A stretch of DNA of 64,000 nt from Allodiplogaster sudhausi. Taxonomy: Eukaryota; Nematoda; Chromadorea; Rhabditida; Diplogasteridae. This document shows, piece after piece, positions 13,701 to 24,570 of the stretch. Position 1 is the first letter of the stretch; each line of letters begins with the position of its first letter. Under the pieces are notes generated by a model. That model saw only the letters and a list, made by a program, of their open reading frames with translations, was not told where the DNA came from and did no database searches. The translations under genes were made by a program, and so were the position numbers. The stretch covers positions 10,001 through 74,000 of the forward strand of contig CALZFC010000017.1 in the NCBI GenBank assembly GCA_945643635.1, given 5' to 3'.

Positions 13701-16700
13701 CCCGAGTTCGATGCCGGCCGCGACGGCAGGCGCCGCAACCGCCGCGTCCAACTTTTCGCTCCTCTCCCACTTCTTTCCGCAGATAGCGCACGCGCCCGCG
13801 GCAGCGAAAGGATGCTGTAAGTTGTTTTTTTCCATAAATTAATGAATATATTTCTATGGAAAATATGTAGCTACTAGTTATTGAGGGTTTTTTTCAAAGC
13901 ACTGCTTTGGTTGGTGATTTATTCCTCGAATTTCTTTTTTTTTCTTCCACTTTTCGAGAGCCTTTTCCACAGGGAGGACAGAGTTCACACTATATTAATC
14001 ACAACGAGCATCATATTACGCGCAGCATAAACATGTGCAAGTGAGAGAATATCTGCCAGCTATCAAAAGTGTTTACATTTTCGGCAGCCGGCCAAATAAT
14101 ATTTCTCTCTCTGTATCTCTCTCTCTCATTCTCTCTTTCTTTCTCTCTTTCTCTTTGTCTTTCTCTCTCTGTCTTTCTCTCGCTCTCTCTGTTTCTCTCT
14201 TTCCCTCTCTGTCAGACAATATCCATATCACTTCTGATTTGCTATGAAAAGTGACGTCCGGAATGTTTCCGTCAGAAAATGTCCTCAGCTGTTTTAATTT
14301 TGTGATTACTTATTAGATCACTTGTAAAAAAAATGAATGAATCTAAATAAAAAAAAGGCTTTCAAGTCGCCGACACCAAGACATCGCCTCAAGCGGGCGC
14401 CGCCGTCCCCATGGATCTGTCATCGTCGGCCGCCACGCCAACCCCGACAGCATCCACGTTCCCCTTTCCGCATGCCTTCTTCGGTGGCGCCGATGCGGCC
14501 GCCGTCGCCGCCATGACCCCTCATCTTCCGCCGCCCGCGCCCTGTTCGTACCTAACGGCCAATCTTGGTTTGGCCACACACAGTTATCCCTTATCAATCA
14601 ATCGTTATGACAATACAAAGAAACGTGCAAGAAAAAAAATATATATCTATATAAAATAATTTCTTCTCTCCAGTCGCACTGCGAGGAGCGTTCGACGCGA
14701 GAAACGACTTTGGCGCGAGCGGCGGCGGCCAGCAACAACAGCTGATCATGGGCTCCGACGACGATTGGGAGGCGCTCATGGAGGTCAGTGAGTACGAGGA
14801 TGCACTAAAAATATCAACACGAGACCTACGGTATTCGAAGGACGGGTCGAACTAAAAATAGTAAACATCTTTAAATACACTAATAAAATCAATAGGGCAT
14901 ACGGTATTCTGTGGCTCACTAAAAATAGTTAGAAGTCGCAATAAAATAGGCCGCTCTTGCTCAGGTGAGCACGACGGACGAAGCGGAGAAGATTCGCGCG
15001 CTCGTCGGCGACAAGCCACTGCCGACGACCGACCCGAACCAGTGCATCATCTGCCGACGTGTCCTCTCGTGCAAGAGTGCGCTCCAGATGCACTACCGTA
15101 CCCATACAGGTATAAAGCGACGATAAAAAAAGATAAATTATAAAAAAAAAAACAATTAAATTAACAATGATTTGACGAGAATTTATGCACTTTTATAGAA
15201 TTTTGTGCAATTTTTCTTAGAGGTCTAGTTAAATTCAATTAAATTGGATAAAAATTGATCTGCTGGAGGAGAGAAATTTTTCTAACTAAAAAAAAATAAA
15301 CAAAATATATAAATAAAAATGTGTTCAAGGCGAACGCCCCTTCAAATGCCGCATCTGCCAGCGCGCCTTCACTACAAAGGGCAATCTCAAGACGCACATG
15401 GGCGTCCATCGAGCGAAGCATGCGTTCCGTGGCCCGATGAGCGGCCCGGCGGCTCCCGGTGGCGGCGGCCACTTTTCGGCGCCAGGCGGCATGGGCAGTA
15501 GCCCTTCGCCGGGCGGCGCCTCCGCCGCCGCCGCGCCCCAGCAGCAGTGTCCGATCTGTCAGAAAAGGTAGCCTTCGGTTCAGACAATTAATTTAAAAAA
15601 AAACATTGATAACTATATAATTTTTAAAACATGTAGAATAAAAAAAATCCACAACAACAGATTCGTGACGGTGCCACAGCTGCAAGCGCACATTGCGCAG
15701 CATACGCAGCAGCTGCGGTTGAACGGCGCTGCGGCAGCCGCCGCGGCCGCCGCTGGCGGTGCCAATGGCGGCGATGAGAAATCCTCGGTGATGCCATCGC
15801 TGCTGCCGCCGTGAGTTATTGATTAATTTTTTTTCTCATAATTTAGAATGGGTTTAGGAAATAATAATTTTTTGTTGCATATTTATTTTAAAAAAAAATG
15901 ATGAAACCATTTTCCAGCGGTTTTCCCGGCGCCTTTCCTCTCTTGCCGTTCATGGCGGCTGCCGGTGGGAATGGAGGCGCGCCGTCGCCCTTCTCCGCGG
16001 ACGCCTTCAAGCTGGCGGCCATGCTCGCGCAGCAACATCGCCACTTTATGATTGGGCAGCAGCAGCAACAGCAGCCCTCGCCCGTCAAGACTGAGTGAGT
16101 AGCAATAAATTAAAAATTATTTTGATCTCAAAATTTGATTTATTATTATTTTAATTTTTTTTATGTATACGAACGTGCAAAGCGAATAAAGAACTCTTAT
16201 ATTTAGTAAGAGAATATAAAATATCTTTAAAAAAATTAAACTATATCAAACTATTTCCTCATTAGGAGTGACTCGTCGGCCGTGGCGCCGCGAGAGAGGC
16301 CGTCGCCGACAGCACGCCCTCTGACCACATCAGCGCTGGAGGAAAACCCGACGAACCTCGGAGCAGGAGGAGATGCCGCGAACAAGACGCTCGCCGCAAG
16401 CATCGAGGCGCTCTTCAAGCACTCTGGCGTTGGTAGGCAATTTTTGTTATTTTATTTTCAATTCTAATATAATTATTCAAATTATATTTATTTGCTTAAA
16501 AAATAAATTTTAATCTTTAAAGTTTCCCACTTGAATTCGCGCATTTTTGCCTGACTCAAGGGCGATTTATGGAGAGTCGGTGAACTTCAAACAGTTTCCT
16601 ATTGGCTTTCGATGCTCCTTACTTTTAGTGTCAGCGCTACTTCCGACAGCTTCTGCTCCGCCAACGACGACTGCCTCCGCTATCCAGAACTCGTCCATTT

Positions 16701-19080
16701 CACCGAGTGCCAGCTCGGACGTGTCGGGCGACCGCCACGAACAGTTCGTGCTCCATTCTGAATTTTGGTGTCTTCCCGAGTGCCGCTCCACTTTCTTCAC
16801 TTTCCAATTTACCCGCCATTTCCTGCAGGACTGACGGGTCGTCGATCAGCCATACGTCGGATGCGGAAGAGGCCACCGCGATGACGTCATCGGTGTCGAG
16901 TGACGTAATGGCCAACAATGCGGCCACCACCACGACGACGACAACAACGGCCTCTCCGATTTCCGGTGCTACCGTAACCGCGGCGCTACCGCTCTCGCCC
17001 GCTGATCAACTCGTACAGCCGCCGCACGAGAAGGTGAAGAGATTTATCAATGATTCTTTGATCTTCGGTCTTTGATCCTAGAGCTTTGATCTCTCCATGG
17101 TCCATACTTTCCCATAATATTATTGATCGAATACAAGTCTGTATAAAAAAATATATATATAGCTAATCAATAAATCCATAATATTTGGCTAGCAAATATG
17201 CAAATCGATAATATACCGTATTTTCTCAATTAGTGCCCCGGGGGTACTATTTTTCAATACCCCTGCGAGAGGGGGCACTATTAGAGGGGGGGGGTTCTAT
17301 TAGAGGGAGGGGTACTATTTTACAATGTGTTTGACTAATAATTAAATAACAACATTTTCTTCTCAAAAATGAAGAATTATAGCTCTAGTTCAATGGAATC
17401 ATCACTGGAATATCCGTTTTACCGCACATTTTGAATGAATTTGCAATCTGTTCATTGGGAGGAGCATCCCATACCTCAAATATTGATTCCATGTACGTCT
17501 CTATTAGACAGTTAGGGGGGCACTATTGGAGGGGTGGTTCTATTAGAGGGAGGGGTACTATTTTTCAATACCCTTGCGAGAGGGGGTCATTATTAGAGGG
17601 GGGGGGGGTTCTAATAGAGGGAGGGGCACTAATAGAGAAAATACGGTATTTAAATATATATGTATGTAGCTAATAAAAAAATCAATCAATACTTCTCCTG
17701 TAGTCCTCGAATCCGCTGGACGCCATGAAGAAGATGTGGGCGGAGACCGAACCGCCGCCACCACGCCAGCTGCCCGTCCTCTCCAAGCATCAGTGCTCCG
17801 TGTGCTTCAAGCACTTCTCCTCCTCGTCCGCCCTCCAGATACACATGCGCACGCATACTGGTCAGTCAGCACAGTGTGAATGTAATAGCGACTTTGTTTT
17901 TGTTCAATTGATTTTGTTTTATTTTTTATTAAACAATAACTTATTATTAAAAAAAACATTTAAAATGGAAAAAATATGAACGTGTCTGCATGACAAAGTG
18001 CATATGGTTGAGAGAGAGAAATTTATTTTTTTTTAATATTTAATTTAATTTTTTTATGCCGAAACTGCATCAAAAGGAGAGTAAAAAAAGTGAAAATTCA
18101 TGACCTCGCGCACCCTATATTCTCCGGACTTTCCGCTCTACAGGCGACAAGCCGTTCAAGTGCGACGTGTGCAGCCGCGCCTTCACGACGCGCGGCAATC
18201 TCAAGGTGCACATGGGTACGCACATGTGGCAGCAGTCGCCGTCAAGGAGGGGCCGGCGGATCTTCGAGCCGATCAACGAGTAAGCGTCTCTCTCTCTTTC
18301 TCTCTCTCGTTCTTTCTCTCATACTCCCTCTCTCTCTCATTCGCTCTCTCTTTCTCGCCATCTTTCTCTTTATCTCTCCCCGATCTCTCTCTTTATCTCT
18401 CCCCATTTCTCTCTTTCTCTCCTTTTTTTTCTTTCCCTACTTCTATCTCTCTCTTTCTCATTCGCTCTCTCTCTCTCTCCCTCTCTATCTTTATCGTACT
18501 TTAGTAAACGTGTATGTGCTCAAAACATCAAGCCCTTTTACAATTTCTTCAGAGGTTCGACGCCGTCCTCTGCTCCGCCTGGCGCAGCAGCTGCTGCCGC
18601 CGGTCTCGCTGCAGCCTTCGGCGTCCCCCCGGGCATCTTCGGCGCCTCTGCCGTCTCGCCCCTGCCAAACTCGGCCGCGCCGCCCCTCGACATGCTCATG
18701 ATGCTGTGGAGGACGGTGTGCTCTGTCTGCCAAAAGGTATGCAGGTCTCTCTCTCTTTCTCTCACTCTCTCTCTCTCTCCCTCTCTCTTCTCTCTCTCTT
18801 TCTCTCTCTCACTTTCACACACACTCTCTCTCTTTCACTCTCTTTTCTCTCTTTCTCTGTCTTCTCTTTCTCTCTCTCTCTTCTCTCTTTCTCTCTCTGT
18901 CTTTCTCTCTCTCGCTTTCCCTCTCTCATTATCTCCCTCCTCCAGGTCTGCGCCTCTCCTGCCGAGCTCGAGCAGCACCTCAAGGCGCATCTCTCGGCCG
19001 CCTCTCCGTCGCCCTCTACGGCGTCGTCGACCCCGTCGGCCGCCGACCATCCGACCCCCGTGAGCGCCAAGTCCGAGTGA
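1680..19080 (+). CDS. sem-4: Spalt-like (SALL/SEM-4) C2H2 zinc-finger transcription factor, 20 exons
   Basis: This is a nuclear DNA-binding regulator of the Spalt family; in C. elegans, SEM-4 controls neuronal, mesodermal and vulval fates. Exons: 1680-1752, 11852-12084, 12275-12419, 12595-12674, 12865-13047, 13320-13467, 13607-13816, 14358-14543, 14674-14783, 14965-15109, 15330-15567, 15661-15810, 15918-16094, 16266-16432, 16629-16722 (end uncertain), 16829-17033, 17704-17860, 18144-18279, 18553-18736, 18946-19080. Phases chain to about 1,051 residues. Exon 1 carries the family's N-terminal SRRKQAKPQ motif, known in vertebrate SALL proteins to recruit NuRD. Eight fingers follow: two C2HC-like (about residues 170-194 and 226-244), a Spalt double finger (483-531, linker TGERPF, preceded by the conserved TDPNQCIIC context), a single finger (578-598), a second double finger (879-927, linker TGDKPF, followed by MGTHMW) and a C-terminal finger (1002-1022). 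Ala-, Gln- and Thr-rich linkers separate them. The start is the first ATG before the motif; a second ATG lies four codons on. Confidence 0.92.
8116..8252. repeat. 18-bp minisatellite (CATTATCTTTCTCTCTCT), about 7 copies
   Basis: An 18-base unit reading CATTATCTTTCTCTCTCT is repeated head to tail about seven times with almost no variation. It sits within the CT-rich sequence of sem-4 intron 1. The homogeneity suggests recent expansion by slippage or unequal exchange. Confidence 0.85.
10550..10803. repeat. Compound CT array with periodic GCTC interruptions
   Basis: A long CT tract in sem-4 intron 1 is broken at near-regular intervals by a single G (pattern CTCTGCTCTC), giving a higher-order period of roughly 18-26 bases repeated about eight times. 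This looks like a microsatellite that picked up one mutation and then amplified the mutated unit. Confidence 0.75.
11440..11662. repeat. GA-rich array containing an 82-bp duplication
   Basis: Within purine-rich DNA, a segment starting near 11480 (GTGAGAGACGAGAG onward, including GAGGGAGCAAGAG) recurs 82 bases later near 11562 with near identity. It is preceded at about 11408-11436 by a long G run. All of it lies in sem-4 intron 1. Confidence 0.75.
17214..17648 (-). mobile_element. Pogo-like non-autonomous DNA transposon, copy A (435 bp)
   Basis: The element sits in sem-4 intron 16. The ends are inverted repeats (CCGTATTTTCTC... and ...GAGAAAATACGG), each flanked by TA, as expected for a TA target-site duplication in the Tc1/mariner/pogo superfamily. 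Subterminal DNA is built of alternating G-run and CACTATTAGAGG-like motifs. Read on the minus strand, the middle encodes a fragment resembling the end of a pogo/Tigger (DD35E, jerky-type) transposase: a Trp-Asp-Ala stretch followed by [13 protein letters not shown]. The two other copies in this window are in opposite orientation. Confidence 0.7.
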
Positions 19081-19210
19081 ATTGGGTCCATGGCCACCCC
19101 CCCCCCCCTCCAGTCAATAATGTCTATAACCCCCCCCCCCCCTGGCCAGGACCCTGACCCCCCCCCCCCCCACTAAAAAGGTCTGAGCTCCCCCCCCGCG
19201 TTTTTTCCGA
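19081..19210 (+). repeat. Poly-C tracts directly downstream of the sem-4 stop codon
   Basis: Within 120 bases after the stop there are three uninterrupted C runs of about 11-15 bases and a fourth of seven, separated by short mixed sequence. They would lie in the 3' UTR of the transcript. Spaced C runs can form i-motifs and the complementary strand G-quadruplexes; a role here is not shown by the sequence. Confidence 0.8.
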
Positions 19211-22012
19211 CATCAGATTCGACAGACTCGTGCACATCAGCATCAATCATCTCAGCTCTTCCACTCCCTCTTTTCTCTCTTTCTCTCTCTCTCTCTTGCT
19301 CCCTCTCTCTCTCTCTCTCTGTTCACCCCGCCCCCTCCCCCTCTCTCCTCTCACCCCGCGTGCATTTCACTCTCTTTCGTCAACACACTGCATCTCTCTC
19401 TCTATGATTTCCTCTCTCGCCTAATACAGTATTACTCATTGCATCTTCAGTATACATCATGTCTTTTTCTTAAATATGCATAATATAACACTGCTGTCTC
19501 TCCCCGTTTTTCCTGGGTGCTTTTTTTTTTCTCCACGCGACATATTATTGGAATCACGCTTATCTGACTCTCTTTCTCTCTCTCACTCTTCTATTATATT
19601 CCTTCTGCTATTTCGGCAATATAACAAATAAAAGGAGAGAAGAAGTCACTATTATTACTCAGAGCAAAAGAGCCGCTTTAATTTTCGCACAAGTCACATT
19701 TTTATTTGATTTCTTTTTCCATCTTCATTTTTCCTTTTTTTTTGTTCTCTATTGTGCTTCTCTCTCTTTCAACATTGCTAATGGAACACACTATTTTATT
19801 GATCGATCGAGAGTTTTTCCGTCTCTCCACATGCCTGATTCTATTGATTTATCGACCTATTGACTTGTCGATTATCGTTCAAAACACATTTGAAATGTGC
19901 AAACTTTCCTTCGCCTGGTTTCATCTCCACACATGCCTGTTTCGGTGCTTATCAGTATGATAACTTTGTTATCTCTCTCTTTCTCTAATTCTCTCTCATC
20001 GCTCGGTGCTCTCTCGCCTTTTCTTCCCGCTGCTGCTTCTGCTTTTATTTTCCTGTTAGAAACTTTTCAGAATTTCAAAAAGTTACCTACTAGTCATTTG
20101 CTTTTCATCTCGTTTGCTTGCATATTATTTCTGAATATGCATTTTTTTCTTGCATCATTTAAGCCTCTGATCACTTTCTTTCTCTCTCTCTCTCACAATA
20201 CAAGTATTACACAATTTTGCAGATTTTGGATGCACATTACATGATTGTCTATCATCAGCCCTTGTCACCTCCTCTTTGCACGCTGTCAACAACAAAGCAT
20301 TGTAATACAATTGTAACCCCTGACTGAACATGTTTGCAGACCGCCAAAAGTTGCATGTTTCATTCAAATATAGCGAGAAATTACGACGATGCTAAGGTTA
20401 TAAACATAAGAAATTGTGAATTGTGAATCCCCACACTTGATATTGACCCTAATGTAGTTCAAAAAAGTTTTTTTTCATTCACTATTTTTGTGCATCTGCT
20501 CGTTCAGCAGATGTACAATGTCCTCTTTGTGGAATTGATAAATTGCATTATCATTTTCAATTCCCGTCGTTGCTCGAGATATGGAAAGTTTGTGAACAAA
20601 ACAAAGGAAAGAAGAGGGCGCGAATATCTATGAACCTTTAAAAAAGAACAAAAAAAGCAGATTGACAAGGAACAATGATCATTTGTAAAAAAAAAAGGGT
20701 TGACTTGTTCGATTACTATGAACATACATACATACTTATATTTAGCAATTAACACGTACTCATTCTTCTTCATACATACATGAAGACGTACATACACACA
20801 CACTATGTTTCCCGCCCACCAATTGACGTACTATGTACATACCTTACATACACGCATTACGCAGTTTTCGTATTTCGAATATGGAGAAAGAATAACCTCA
20901 TCTAACAAATAAAGTGAAAGTATGACGTAAATGGAATAATTCTATTAATTTTGCAGCCTAATACACATGTTTGATCTTCTCTCTCTCTCTCTCTCTCGCT
21001 CTCACAATATGATTACCATTTCTTGCTTCTTTTTTTCGTTCTAAAGAGTAATCCGCCTAACCGTGGCGCTGTGCATATATTGAGAAGTTTAAAGACGATT
21101 AACCATATTACAAATGTCGTTTTACTTCATCTCTCATCAGCTTAAAGTTCGCTTTGAGACGGTGCCGTTGAAGGGCTTTTATGCATACCGTCTAGGATTG
21201 CAGCTGTAGAACAGACAATGGATATGAGATGGAGATGGGGGAAGGGGAGAGACAAAAGGGTACCTCGTCTTGGTTTGTCCAAAGCTTCGCCGCCTACGGT
21301 ATTCAGGAAGTGGGACGTCGAATGAAAGAGCAAACAAGAAACAAATCGTCAGAGCGACGTTTGCGAAACGTATAGTGAAAAAAAAACAAACAGATTAAAG
21401 AGAGATTACTCTCTCAGAATGTTTGGAGGAGACTCCATTTCAGCGGATTTTCTTCACATCTTCACTAATCTTATGCACATATACATATGTATGCGCATTC
21501 AAATGATATATACGCCTGTGGGAGGCGCTAATACGTTAATATTTTATTGTACATCGTATATAAACATATAATTTAGCGAGCCAGCGTACATTTCTCTTGA
21601 GAGGAAGTATCATTTTTCTTCTCCATTTTTCTGAAAACTTCTACCGTAGTCAAAGGGCCCTTTTTCGCTGTCACATTTAATATTATCATAAATAATGTGA
21701 AATAGTAGGTAGCACTGTGCAAATAGGCGCTAATAGCCTTAATTAGCGCGCTTGTTTATTTCTTTTCGCTGATATTCAGTTGAGATGTTTATGCTGATTG
21801 TGAGCAAAAGAGTAGACGTAGAAAGAATTCAAGTGTTATTCAGCTGAAGGAATCCGAAAGTCTATTGTAATTTTCGCTAAGATTTTCCCTCACTCTTTTA
21901 GTCGCGACTCACTAAATCACGTACGTATGCTTTTGCCGTCGCCCTTGTACTCAGGCAAAAAGGCGCGAATTCAAACGCTAGTTTTTGGATAAAGGAGCCG
22001 TCCATACGCGCC
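19211..22012. other. Intergenic region between sem-4 and the chemoreceptor
   Basis: I see no coding exon in this 2.8-kb stretch. It holds short CT runs (19260-19330, 20975-21002), a possible polyadenylation signal AATAAA at 19627-19632 for sem-4, and TACATACA/TGTATGTA repeats near 20720-20870 and 21480. The last 130 bases precede the chemoreceptor start codon and include TTTAGTCGCG and CAAAAAGGCGCGAATTC, words that recur near 27810-27880. Confidence 0.6.
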
Positions 22013-24475
22013 ATGGACATTTCCGAGGACTCGCGTAACGTCATCAAAGTGGTCGAGTGGACAAGTATAGGTAAGTCTTCTTCAGTATCCACAGCTTCCG
22101 AGCTGAGCTGCATCGATTCAATTCGTCACATATATGAATTTACCGTGAATTAGAAGAATTTTTTTTGGATACAGTATACCCAGCGTTCTAAAGAAAACGC
22201 GATTACAGTACTATCATCAAGAACATGCCGAAATACATATGTCCATAGATTGGTCAAAACATTAGATGCTCCTCAAACTACTGGGGACAAAACGCTGTCA
22301 GCACTATGATAAGCTACAGTCATCATATAATTCTACTCGAATACTCGCCGAGAAGGCATCGAAAAGTAGTAGTAGTAGTTGTAGAAGGAGTAAATGTTAG
22401 AAAAATCGAAAACAGTTCTCGTCTCTCTTTTCTTTTCTCACAAACCAATTACTTCTGCTGTCAATCTCAAAAATGTCGTTCTCCTCTAAAAGTGTTTCTA
22501 ATATTTTCTTTAGGAAAAATTCTTAAAAAAAATAAATTATTCAGCAAAAAATTAATTTTTTTTTAGAATACGTATATTCCATATCAAACCATAAGATTTG
22601 TTTTACTGAAATGAAGAGGAAAAAACTGCGCAAAGCCTTCAAAGAGCAGTCTTAGCGAAAATAACAACAACATGGACAATAACTCTGTCTGTTCAATTTA
22701 ATCTCAATCTCTATCCGACAAGTTACAAGGATTTGTTCAAAATGATTGAGCATTTTTGTTCTATTCAGTCTCGTCGCATCATTTCTCAACGCTGGAATAG
22801 ATTATAAAAATAATTAATAATGCTAATAAAAAATTATTATTTAAATAATAATAATAATAATTATTATTATTATTATCAATATTATTCTAACTATTATTCT
22901 TATTATCAAAATAGAAAAACCGTAGTACCGTATTTTCTCTATTAGTGCCTCTTCCTCTATTAGAACCCCCACCCCTCTAATAGTGCCCCCCCCCATAATT
23001 GTCTAATAGAGACGTACATGAATCTATATTTGAGGTATGGGATGCTCTTCCCAATGAACAGATTGCAAATTCATTCAAAATCAACGGTAAAACGGATATT
23101 CCAGTGATGATTCCATTGAAATAGAGCTCTATAAGTCTTCGTTTTTTTTAGAATAAAATGTCGTTATGAAACTATTAGTCAATTACACTGAAAAATAGTG
23201 CCCCTTCCTCTAATAGAACCCCCCCCCCCTCTTTTATATTGCCCCTTCTCGCAGGGGTATTGAAAAATAGTACTCACGGGGGCACTAATAGAGAAAATAC
23301 GGTAGATATAATTTGCCCACACAGCGATCGCGCTGATCTCCAACAGCGTCGTCATCCTCATGGCCATCACCAAGAGCAGCTCGCACATTGGCAAGTACAA
23401 GTATTACATCATCGCGTTCGCTCTCCACGACATTGTCTTCTCTTTCGTCTGCATCATTCTACATCCGGTGCGTTTGGGGGCGAGCCCTCTCATGTTTCGT
23501 GGCTGATAAAATACTGTTGATTAATTAGTTAACGAACGTTAATTAATTAATTAATTAAATAACGTTAATTAATTAATTAATTAATTAATTTAATTATTTA
23601 TAAAGAAAGAAAAGAGAGAGGGGATGAGTTGTTTGCGATGTAAAGGGAGGGGAGGGGTCAAGAATTTTGAAAAAATAATAAAATAATTGACTCTCGTCTT
23701 ATTGGTCAGGTCGCCGGCTTTCTGCATGGCGCCTATTTCATGTTCATGAGCGGCATCGGGCGAAACGAGTCAGAATTTGGACTTGCTAGTAAAATTCAAT
23801 AGTATCAAATAACTGCCGCACGATTAATCCCCCTCGAGGACATGGACAAGCGTCTCTGATATGTCCAGGACATTTTATTGTCCAGGACATTTCAGAGACA
23901 CCTGGGAGACATGTCAGGGACAAATTTTTTAATTTTTTCCAAGTGAACAGCGAATGGAGGCGGCCAAGTGTATGGTTTTATATATTTGTCCTTTATTTTC
24001 TTTATATCACATGCTCACGTTGCATGTTTTCACAATGGAGAGCACAGAACAGTGCACAAAACAGCATTGGATATCTTGGCAATACTTTAAACCTTAGAAT
24101 TTTCAATACTTAACCAGCATTAGAAAACATGCTACCAGATATTTTTAATTCTATTCCAGCAACATATCGCCGATAAAAGCAAACTCCCAAAGATATCTCC
24201 TTCCATTAGTTCATGATGTCAAAACAGAAGAGAGTAAATACGCCTAACATAGGCCTTTTCCTTAGTGTCTATGACATTTTTCTCCCACCCAAGAAAATGT
24301 CCTGTACATATCAGAGACGCTTGTCCATGTCCTCGAGGGAGATTAATCGTGCGGCTGGACACTTTGAAATATGAGTAGTTATGACGCGATGAAAAATGAC
24401 GAGCAATGAGAGAAATGATGAGGACGAGAGTTAGAGAGACTATTGAGAGGCAGCGAGAGAAAGAAGGAGTGTGAC

Positions 24476-24570
<95 letters not shown>

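Noticed and set aside
23239..23520. Open frame rich in Arg/His overlapping chemoreceptor exon 2
   Set aside because: It is a shifted frame of the real exon 23325-23467, whose hydrophobic reading fits helices 1-2 and splices in phase.
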